Shown here piece by piece: positions 7,444 to 13,756 of a stretch of 28,362 nt of DNA (the stretch's first letter is position 1; each line of letters begins with the position of its first letter). The stretch is from NCBI GenBank assembly GCA_964569055.1, contig CAZMSZ010000051.1, positions 1 through 28,362 of the forward strand, written 5' to 3'. A program made the translations under genes and the position numbers. The notes under the pieces were generated by a model that saw only the letters and a program-made list of their open reading frames with translations, was not told where the DNA came from and did no database searches. The DNA comes from JAWLGW01 sp964569055. GTDB taxonomy: Bacteria; Planctomycetota; J058.

Positions 7444-8664
7444 GTGGCCGTGTTCGACTCGATCAAGCGCGCGCTCGGCGGCGGCGACCCCGCCGAGCGC
7501 GCCGCCCTCGAGGGCGAGCTCGCGCGGGTCAGGGTCGCCCTCGGCGAGCGGCGCGCGCAGCTCGAGGCGAAGCGCGCCAGCCGGCTCGAGGCGCTGTTTC
7601 CGCGAGGCCCCGTGGCGGGCGCGGCGCCGGGGCGCTACCCGGGGTTGGACCCGATCAACTTCGAGGACGGCGAGGAGCAGGGCTGGCTGGTGGGGGCGGC
7701 CACTGGGATCATCGACAAGTTCCCCGGGAGCGAGGCGCTGCTGTCGCAGCTCGACGCCACGTTCGAGGCGTTCTGCGACGCCAACCACTACCGGGTCGTG
7801 ACCGAGCGCGGCCCCTACGCGGAGCTGGGCCGCTGGCGCGGCGAGATCCTGGCCGCCTGGGACCTCGGCACGGAGGACGTGCCGATCTACGTGGCGAACG
7901 GGGGCGGCTCGAAGGTCCTGGGCTGCAAGCGGCCGCTGGTCGTGCTCGATCGGCTGGTCCTCGACGGGCTCGACCCCGAGGAGCGGCGGTTCCTGCTGGC
8001 GGCCAGCCTGGGGCACGTGTTCTTCGGCAACCTGAGGATCTTCAGCTTCCACCGGCTGATGGAGATGCTCGACAAGCTCCCCAGCATGACGGGGCTGATC
8101 GCGCGCGGCCTCGGCATGATCCCCGGGGTCGGCAACACGATCTCCCGCGGGCTCGAGCTCGCGCGCAGCCTCAACGACCAGGTGATCCGCAAGACCAACC
8201 TCGTGGTCGGGCAGCGCCAGAAGGTGCTGTGCGACCGGCTGGCCGCCGTGACGCTCCAGGGGCCCGAGGCGGGCCTGCGCTACCTGGCCCGCCTCGCGCT
8301 CGGCGGCGCGGACGCGCTGGCGCCGACCGTGCGGGAGCACCTGATCGCGCAGGGGCGCGGGATCCACGAGCGGTTCGAGCGGGGCGAGGTCGACCTGACC
8401 ATGCTGTCGATCGTGGGCCCCACCGCCGAGTTCGGCGCCCTGCGCGCCTTCAAGCTCGACGCCTGGAGCCGCTCCGAGCGCGCCACCAAGCTGCGCGAGG
8501 GCTACTACGTGACCCGCCACGAGCTCGACGCGTACCGCAAGACCCACCACGCCCTCGAGCGCGAGATCGCGTTCCTCGAGGAGCGCCTGCTCGAGCTGCA
8601 CGAGCGCGAGGAGAAGCTGCGCGCCCAGGTCCAGACGAGCGGCGAGGCCGAGCCGCTCGCCTGA
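7444..8664 (+). CDS. M48-like protein with degenerate zinc-peptidase motif
   Basis: The 406-aa product resembles the M48 peptidase fold around LDPEERRFLLAASLGHVFFGN, where active members read PEE....LAHELGHI..GH. The first His and the catalytic Glu of HExxH are replaced by Ala and Ser; only the last His (H191) remains. A later CDRLAA (263-268) sits where M48 enzymes have the third zinc ligand and the E..AD.R element. A short hydrophobic stretch (MTGLIARGLGMIPGVGNTIS) and a C-terminal coiled coil (about 360-400) are also present. There is no signal peptide. It starts 4 nt after the FHA kinase, so it is almost surely co-translated. A non-catalytic binding role is likely. The family assignment is by motif position only and could be wrong. 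Confidence 0.8.
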   Translation: MAVFDSIKRALGGGDPAERAALEGELARVRVALGERRAQLEAKRASRLEALFPRGPVAGAAPGRYPGLDPINFEDGEEQGWLVGAATGIIDKFPGSEALLSQLDATFEAFCDANHYRVVTERGPYAELGRWRGEILAAWDLGTEDVPIYVANGGGSKVLGCKRPLVVLDRLVLDGLDPEERRFLLAASLGHVFFGNLRIFSFHRLMEMLDKLPSMTGLIARGLGMIPGVGNTISRGLELARSLNDQVIRKTNLVVGQRQKVLCDRLAAVTLQGPEAGLRYLARLALGGADALAPTVREHLIAQGRGIHERFERGEVDLTMLSIVGPTAEFGALRAFKLDAWSRSERATKLREGYYVTRHELDAYRKTHHALEREIAFLEERLLELHEREEKLRAQVQTSGEAEPLA

Positions 8665-8671
8665 CACGCGA

Positions 8672-8697
8672 CGAGCCCGCCGAGGAGGGCGGGCTCG
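8672..8697. terminator. Bidirectional hairpin between convergent genes
   Basis: CGAGCCCGCC (8672-8681) and GGCGGGCTCG (8688-8697) form a perfect 10-bp stem with loop GAGGAG. It lies 7 nt after the stop of the M48-like gene and before the stop of the minus-strand gene ending at 8737. There is no T tract on either strand. A second perfect palindrome, TCGCCTGCAGGCGA, follows at 8709-8722. Confidence 0.6.
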
Positions 8698-8736
8698 AGT
8701 CGAGGCGATCGCCTGCAGGCGAGGGAGCGAGGCTGG

Positions 8737-9696
8737 TTAGAGCCCGCCGTCCTCCGACTGGAGCATCTGCCGCTCGAGGATGCTCTCGTCGGCTCGCTCG
8801 TCGGACCGCTCGGTGGCGCGCTCGGTGGCCGCCTCGTCCTCGCGCTCGGCGAGGGCCTCGGCCTTCTCCTCGGCGCGCTCGGCGTCCTTCTCGGCCTCGG
8901 CGTCGGCCCGCTCCTCGGCCTTGGCGTCGGCCTGCTCGGCGGTCCGCGCCTCGCGCTCCTCGTTTCTGACCTCGTGAATGGCGAGCGCGCGGTCGGTCTC
9001 GAGCTCGTCGCGCAGCTCCTCGCGGACCGCCTCGGAGGCCGTCTCGCGGTGGTGCTCGCGCATCACGCTGAACCGCTCCGCGGCCGGGTCCGGGTTCTGG
9101 GTGGCGAACACGCTCAGCCGCTCACCCTCGCGATCGAGGCGCAGGCTGTCGCGCTCGTAGCGACGCAGCTCGAGCTCGGCCTCGTGGACCAGGAGCCCGT
9201 TCTCGTCGCGGACCATCGGGAAGCGCACTCGCGCGAACTGGGCGTGCGCCCGGGCGAGCGTGCGCCGGGCCAGGATCTGCTCCTCGCGCTCCCCCTCGAG
9301 GTCGAGGGTCCGCGCCAGCTTCGCCTCCACGGTGGCCCAGTGGCCGCGCTGAGCAGCCACGAACCGGCGCAGCTCCTCGAGGTCGCTCGCCGGGTCGGTC
9401 TCGCGCGTCGTCACCGCGTGCGCCAGCAGCGCCTCGTGGGCCTCCCCCTCGGGGTCGTCGACCCGGGTCAGCACGGCGTAGCGCGCGTTGCGCTGGGCGA
9501 GCGCCTCGGGCCAGGCTGGGGCCCGCGGAGCGACGCGCGGAGCCGGGGTCGCGACGGGCGACTCGTCGGCGGACGCAGGGCCGGCGAGGACGACCAGGAG
9601 GGGCAAGGCGAACCCCACCCACACGCGTCCGGCGCGTCCGGCGCGTCCCGGGCGCCGTCCAGGCAGCACAGTCACTTGTGTGGAAACCAACCCCAT
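8737..9696 (-). CDS. Exported protein with charged Glu/Ala/Arg helix
   Basis: I do not recognise this 319-aa protein. It has a long Arg-rich n-region followed by a hydrophobic stretch (VWVGFALPLLVVLAGPASA) and a likely signal-peptidase site after ASA. The mature part is almost entirely helical and charged. Residues about 225-305 alternate Glu, Ala, Arg and Asp with hardly any hydrophobic heptads, typical of a single stable alpha helix rather than a coiled coil. The ATG at 9696 gives a rather long n-region; an internal GTG just before the hydrophobic stretch is an alternative. It is the last gene of the minus-strand envelope run and could act as a periplasmic spacer or scaffold. Confidence 0.75.
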   Translation of the reverse strand: MGLVSTQVTVLPGRRPGRAGRAGRVWVGFALPLLVVLAGPASADESPVATPAPRVAPRAPAWPEALAQRNARYAVLTRVDDPEGEAHEALLAHAVTTRETDPASDLEELRRFVAAQRGHWATVEAKLARTLDLEGEREEQILARRTLARAHAQFARVRFPMVRDENGLLVHEAELELRRYERDSLRLDREGERLSVFATQNPDPAAERFSVMREHHRETASEAVREELRDELETDRALAIHEVRNEEREARTAEQADAKAEERADAEAEKDAERAEEKAEALAEREDEAATERATERSDERADESILERQMLQSEDGGL

Positions 9697-9787
9697 CGCG
9701 CCCTGCCGACAACGAATCCCGTTCCCAACTCGACCAACCTCAAACCCTTACGCTTCCGACTCGCCGCTCGGCCATCACGCCAGCCCT

Positions 9788-9814
9788 CCGGCACCGCGTC
9801 CCGCGGGGTGCCGG
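9788..9814. terminator. Hairpin downstream of the first TPR lipoprotein gene
   Basis: CCGGCACC (9788-9795) and GGTGCCGG (9807-9814) form a perfect 8-bp stem around an 11-nt loop, starting 10 nt beyond the stop of the minus-strand gene at 9825. No T run follows on the minus strand. The rest of 9697-9787 is unusually AT-rich for this window but shows no clear promoter for the gene at 9696. Confidence 0.45.
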
Positions 9815-9824
9815 GAATCCGGCG

Positions 9825-10556
9825 CTAACTCCCGCGCCCCACGGCCTGCCGTTTGACACGGATCTCGTCGAGATACATGCGGGCCCTGCTCCCCATCGGG
9901 CCGTCCTTGTCCTCGTGAACCTGCAGGAACTGGTCGAGGTAGTCGTAGCTCTGGTCGAAGTGGCGGAGGTCGTACTCCACCAGCCCGAGGTTGTACAGCG
10001 CCACCGCGTTCTTGGGCTCCCGCGCCAGGACGGCGAGGTAGGCCTCGCGCGCCTCCTCGAGCATGTCGCGCGCGAGGTAGGCGTGCCCCAGGTTGAGGTG
10101 GGCGGGCACGTACATCGGGTTGAGGGTGAGGCACTTCTTGTATTCGGCGATCTCGAGGTCGTACTGCCCCTTCTGGTAGTAGCAGATCCCGAGCTTGAAG
10201 TGCGCCTTGTAGTAGAGGGGGTCGGCCTGCAGCGCGAGCTGGAACTCGCGGATCGCCTCGTCCACGCGCTGCGGATCGCGCATGGCGTGGGAGCCCTGGA
10301 GCCAGAAGATCCGCGCGCGGTGCGCCGCCTCGGGGTCGTGCTCGGGACGCGCGAGGGCCTCCTCGCCCTGCATCCTTCGAGCCTCGGCGAGCGCGTCGTT
10401 CAGCTCCGCGTCGCGCTCGGCGGCGACGGCCTCGTCTCCGGGCTGCGCGGCGGTCGCCTGCTCCCGATCCTCGGGCACGGGATCATGAGCGGCGCAGCCG
10501 AGCGGCGCGGCGAGGACCGCGAGGGCGAGCGAGAGCTGGCGCAGGGTGGAGCGCAT
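9825..10556 (-). CDS. TPR-repeat lipoprotein
   Basis: The 243-aa product begins with a lipoprotein signal (MRSTLRQLSLALAVLAAPLGC, lipobox PLGC, lipidated Cys21). Four or more TPR units follow at about 95-225: AIREFQLALQADPLYYKAHF, then LGICYYQKGQYDLEIAEYKK, then LNLGHAYLARDMLEEAREAY, then LYNLGLVEYDLRHFDQSYDY. TPR lipoproteins of this size are often assembly or pilotin-like factors at the outer membrane. The frame stays open far upstream, but the ATG at 10556 is chosen because it gives the lipobox and has GAGGGG just upstream as a ribosome site. A second TPR lipoprotein gene lies 116 nt upstream on the same strand. Confidence 0.88.
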   Translation of the reverse strand: MRSTLRQLSLALAVLAAPLGCAAHDPVPEDREQATAAQPGDEAVAAERDAELNDALAEARRMQGEEALARPEHDPEAAHRARIFWLQGSHAMRDPQRVDEAIREFQLALQADPLYYKAHFKLGICYYQKGQYDLEIAEYKKCLTLNPMYVPAHLNLGHAYLARDMLEEAREAYLAVLAREPKNAVALYNLGLVEYDLRHFDQSYDYLDQFLQVHEDKDGPMGSRARMYLDEIRVKRQAVGRGS

Positions 10557-10615
10557 GACGGCCCCTCGATGGACCGGAGCGGGAACGGCGGTGGCCGGCC
10601 TCAGCCTAGACCGTC

Positions 10616-10631
10616 GGCGGGCCGGTTGCCA
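10616..10631 (-). promoter_or_regulatory. Weak sigma-54-like promoter candidate
   Basis: On the minus strand TGGCA at 10631-10627 and GC at 10618-10617 have the GG-N10-GC spacing of -24/-12 promoters, about 60 nt before the lipoprotein ATG. The -12 half reads CCGC instead of TTGC. The only support beyond this is the NtrC-type activator encoded upstream; in such GC-rich DNA the match could be chance. Confidence 0.15.
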
Positions 10632-10672
10632 GGTCCGGAGTGTAACCGAAAGGACGCCAGCAGGTTTGGCGA

Positions 10673-11302
10673 TCAGCGGCCGAGCGCCCGCAGCTGCTCC
10701 TCGATGCGGGCCCGCTCCGAGCTGCCGGGCGCGCTCGCCTGCAGGGCGCCCTCGAGCAGCTCGCGCGCGCGCTCGGCGTTGCCGCGGTCGTGCTCGAGCT
10801 GGGCGAGGTTGTACAGCACCTGGCCGTCGCCGGGCTCCGTGTCGAGGAACCGCAGGTAGGCCGCGCGAGCGGTGATCGGGTCGTCGAGCATCAGCGAGGC
10901 GTGGCCGAGGTCGCGCCACAGCTCGGGGAGCCGGTCGTTGAGCGCCAAGCCCTTGCGATACTCCGCCGCCTCGCGCACCGGGTCCCCGAGCTGCGCGTAG
11001 CAGCCGCCGAGGAGGTGATGCAGCTCGGCGTCGAGCGGGTCCGCCGCGAGGGCGCGCTGGAACGCGAGCAGCGCCGCGGAGGGGTCGCCCTGCGCCAGGC
11101 GGCGGCTCCCGATCGCAGCCCAGCGGCGAGCCGCTCGCACGTCCCGGGAGGGCAAGATCGTGGGGACCTCGCGGGGAGCGGGCGCGGGGGCGGCGATCGG
11201 GGCGGGCGCCGAGGGTCCGGCGCAGCCGGCGCTCGTCAGCCCGGCGGCCAGGGCGGCCACCCACATGATCCCCGGGCGCGTCACTCGAGCGATCCCCCGC
11301 AT
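10673..11302 (-). CDS. TPR-repeat lipoprotein
   Basis: This 209-aa protein has a lipoprotein signal ending in the lipobox SAGC (ALAAGLTSAGC, Cys at about 27) and then a Pro/Ala-rich linker (PSAPAPIAAPAPAP) of the kind that bridges from membrane to a globular domain. Residues about 58-205 contain four TPR units, for example AAIGSRRLAQGDPSAALLAF, LHHLLGGCYAQLGDPVREAA and LYNLAQLEHDRGNAERAREL. The ATG at 11302 has GGAG close upstream. It resembles the next gene (9825-10556) in layout, so the two may be partners or an old duplication. The 170-nt gap to the upstream gene contains a 10-nt tandem repeat. Confidence 0.88.
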   Translation of the reverse strand: MRGIARVTRPGIMWVAALAAGLTSAGCAGPSAPAPIAAPAPAPREVPTILPSRDVRAARRWAAIGSRRLAQGDPSAALLAFQRALAADPLDAELHHLLGGCYAQLGDPVREAAEYRKGLALNDRLPELWRDLGHASLMLDDPITARAAYLRFLDTEPGDGQVLYNLAQLEHDRGNAERARELLEGALQASAPGSSERARIEEQLRALGR

Positions 11303-11355
11303 GGCTCCGTGGAACGCACGGACCCGGTCTTCGATTCGGCCCGGGTCCGGCCCGG

Positions 11356-11380
11356 GCTCTCACCAGCTCTCACCAGCTCT
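11356..11380. repeat. Tandem 10-nt repeat upstream of a TPR lipoprotein gene
   Basis: GCTCTCACCA is repeated two and a half times without mismatch (11356-11380). It is flanked by several CCCGGG-containing palindromes between about 11340 and 11420. It lies about 55-80 nt upstream of the ATG at 11302, where a direct repeat one helical turn apart could bind a regulator. No clear -10/-35 was seen in this gap. Confidence 0.6.
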
Positions 11381-11472
11381 TTCGGCTGCCGCGGGCCCGG
11401 GCTTGATGTCACTCCCGGGCGGACGTTGTAACACGCACGCCGAGCAGGACCAGGGGGGGTCGGGGGAGCGCC

Positions 11473-12369
11473 TCACTTGGGGCGGTGTCCGCGGCGCTCG
11501 AGCTCCTCCTCCAGCTTGCGCACGTGCTTGCGGAACAGCTCGGCGCGCTCGAGGTGCTGCGCTCGGAGGCGCCGCGCCAGCGCCAGCTGCGCCTTGTCGC
11601 GCGGGAGGGCCTTGGCGATCCGGTCGCCGAGGGCGAACCTCCCGGCCGCGAGCCGCTCGAGCCGCGCGACCTGCGCCGCGTAGCGCTCCTCGATCGGCGC
11701 CAGGCGCGCGGCGTCCGCCAGCTCCTGCTCGACCATCAGCCCGTACAGGACCACGTGCTCCTCGAGCTCCTCGGTCCGCGCGCTGCGATCGACCTCGGGC
11801 GCGGGCATGGGCGGGGGCGGCTCCAGGCTGACCTTCTCGAGGTTGGCGGCGATCTCGAGGATGTCGAGCGCCTTGGCCACGTAGCCCTGCGCCTGCTCCG
11901 CCCGCTGGTTGCGCATGGCTCGCTCGGCGTTGTCGAACAGCTTGTGCGCGTAGGGGTGCGCCGCGGTCACCAGGACCAGCCGCGCGCTCTCGAGCCTCCC
12001 GCGGGCCGCGGCGAGCTCGTGCAGCGCCGTCGCCTCCTCGTGAGCCAGGGCGTGGAGCCGCTCGCGCACGGCGTTCAGCTTCCTCCCGGCGAAGGTGCCG
12101 CCGCTCTCCTCCACCTCGCGCTTGGCGTCGGCGTACTCCACCTGCAGCGGCGCCCGCCGCGCCGCGAGGTCGCGGATGGTCGCGTCGAGGGCGTCGACGT
12201 CGGTGCGCGCCTTGATGAACCGCGCCATGGCGTCCTGATAGGCGCGCTCGAGCTCCGCGAAGCTCGGGCGCGCCGGCGGGCGGGGAGCCGGCGCGCCGCC
12301 GTCCTGCTGCGCCGCGGCGAGCGCGGGCGCGAGGGCGAGGACGAGCGCGACGAGCCGGCGCCGAGCCAC
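11473..12369 (-). CDS. Exported helical (coiled-coil) protein
   Basis: The 298-aa product starts with a short signal peptide (MARRRLVALVLALAPALAAA, cleavage near AAA-QQ) and a Pro-rich segment. Nearly the whole mature chain is predicted helix with many Ala, Leu, Glu and Arg; residues about 38-150 and 195-295 look like coiled coils. I do not recognise a family. The GTG start lies 4 nt after the stop of the response regulator, so it is the third gene of the kinase-regulator operon. It could be a periplasmic partner or ligand-binding helper of the sensor; nothing in the sequence proves this. Confidence 0.82.
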   Translation of the reverse strand: MARRRLVALVLALAPALAAAQQDGGAPAPRPPARPSFAELERAYQDAMARFIKARTDVDALDATIRDLAARRAPLQVEYADAKREVEESGGTFAGRKLNAVRERLHALAHEEATALHELAAARGRLESARLVLVTAAHPYAHKLFDNAERAMRNQRAEQAQGYVAKALDILEIAANLEKVSLEPPPPMPAPEVDRSARTEELEEHVVLYGLMVEQELADAARLAPIEERYAAQVARLERLAAGRFALGDRIAKALPRDKAQLALARRLRAQHLERAELFRKHVRKLEEELERRGHRPK

Positions 12370-12373
12370 GGGA

Positions 12374-13756
12374 TCAGCTCCCGTCGGCCTTCTGCAGGCC
12401 GTATTTCTTCATCTTGTACTGCAGGCTCGAGCGCTTGAGCCGCAGCCGCTTGGCCGTGCGCGTCTGGTTCCAGGCCTCCTCCTCGAGCGCCTTGCGGATG
12501 ATCTCGCGCTCGATCCGCTCGATCTGGTCCATGAGGCCGGTCGCCTCGTGGTACTCGCGCTGGGCCTGCGCGTCGCCCTCGCCGCTGCGGATCTCGGCCG
12601 GCAGGTCGACCGGGCTGATCCGTCGCGCGCCGTCGGCGCTCGGCTCGGCCAGCACGAGCGCGCGCTCGAGCACGTTCTCGAGCTCGCGCACGTTGCCCGG
12701 CCACTCGTACATCTGGAACAGCGCCAGCACCTCGTCGTCGACCCTGCCGCTGAGGCCGGTCTCCGCCTGGTGGCGGTGCAGGAGCGCCTCGACCAGCAGC
12801 GGGATGTCCTCGCGCCGGTCGCGCAGGGCGGGCATGTCGATCGTGATCACGTTGATCCGATAGAACAGGTCCTCGCGGAACTCGCCCTTCTCGATCTGCT
12901 CCTTGAGGTTGCGGTTGGTGGCCGCGACCACCCGCACGTCGACCTTGATCACCCGGTTGCCGCCGACCCGCTCGAGCTCCTTCTCCTGCAGGAAGCGGAG
13001 CAGCTTGACCTGCGTGGAGAGCGGGATCTCGCCCAGCTCGTCGAGGAACAGGGTCCCGCCCTGCGCGAGCTCGAACTTGCCCGGCTTGGTCTGGGTGGCC
13101 CCGGTGAAGGCGCCCTTCTCGTGGCCGAACAGCTCGCTCTCGAGCAGCCCCTCGGCCAGGGCGGCGCAGTTGACCGTGATGAACGGGCCGTCCGCGCGCG
13201 GCGAGCGGCGGTGCACCTCGCGGGCGGCGAGCTCCTTGCCCGTGCCGCTCTCGCCGAGCAGCAGCACGGGCGAGGCGGTCTGGCTGACCTTGGCGATCAG
13301 CTCGAACACGCGGCGCATGGGCGGCGAGCCGCCGATCAGGCTGCCGAAGCGCTGCTCGAGCTCGGCCTTGAGCGTGCGGTTGTGCTGCTCGAGCGACAGG
13401 CGCTCGAGCGCCTTCTTGAGCTTGGCCTCCATGGCGCCGAGCGGGAACGGCTTCTCCACGTAGTCGAGCGCGCCGAGGTGCATGGCCTCCACGGCGGACT
13501 CCACGCTGCCGTGGGCCGTCATCACGATCGCCGCCACCCCGGCCTCCGCCTCGACGAGGTAGCGCAGCAGCGCGAGGCCGTCCTGCCCGGGCATGCGGAG
13601 GTCGGTCAGCAGCAGGTCGAAGTCGTGGCCCTCGAGCGCGCGGCGCGCCTCGTTGCCGTCCTTGGCGGGCACGGCCTCGTGGCCCAGCCCCTCGATCATC
13701 TCGACCAGGACGTCCCGCAGCCCCGCGTTGTCGTCCGCGATCAGGATCTTGGCCAT
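12374..13756 (-). CDS. NtrC-family sigma-54 response regulator
   Basis: This is a complete 460-aa regulator of standard length. The receiver domain has the acidic pair DD at 8-9, phosphoacceptor Asp52 (LLLTDLRMPG), Thr80 and Lys102 (EKPF). The AAA+ domain has Walker A GESGTGKE (168-175), the sigma-54 contact loop GAFTGA (215-220), Walker B GTLFLDE (234-240) and the Arg-rich sensor EDLFYRINVI. The C-terminal Fis-type helix-turn-helix is TRTAKRLRLKRSSLQYKMKK. When phosphorylated by the upstream kinase it should remodel RNA polymerase with sigma-54 at target promoters. Its start overlaps the kinase gene end by 16 nt, and the secreted-protein gene starts 4 nt after its stop. The targets are unknown. 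Confidence 0.96.
   Translation of the reverse strand: MAKILIADDNAGLRDVLVEMIEGLGHEAVPAKDGNEARRALEGHDFDLLLTDLRMPGQDGLALLRYLVEAEAGVAAIVMTAHGSVESAVEAMHLGALDYVEKPFPLGAMEAKLKKALERLSLEQHNRTLKAELEQRFGSLIGGSPPMRRVFELIAKVSQTASPVLLLGESGTGKELAAREVHRRSPRADGPFITVNCAALAEGLLESELFGHEKGAFTGATQTKPGKFELAQGGTLFLDELGEIPLSTQVKLLRFLQEKELERVGGNRVIKVDVRVVAATNRNLKEQIEKGEFREDLFYRINVITIDMPALRDRREDIPLLVEALLHRHQAETGLSGRVDDEVLALFQMYEWPGNVRELENVLERALVLAEPSADGARRISPVDLPAEIRSGEGDAQAQREYHEATGLMDQIERIEREIIRKALEEEAWNQTRTAKRLRLKRSSLQYKMKKYGLQKADGS

Noticed and set aside
8974..9828. 284-aa plus-strand frame across the secreted-protein gene
   Set aside because: The minus-strand gene has a signal peptide and consistent charge pattern; the plus frame begins in the middle of its helix and shows no domain.
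10557..11363. Fusion of the two TPR lipoproteins into one 512-aa frame
   Set aside because: The upstream part of this frame is a shadow of the other lipoprotein gene; separate lipoboxes and ribosome sites show two genes.
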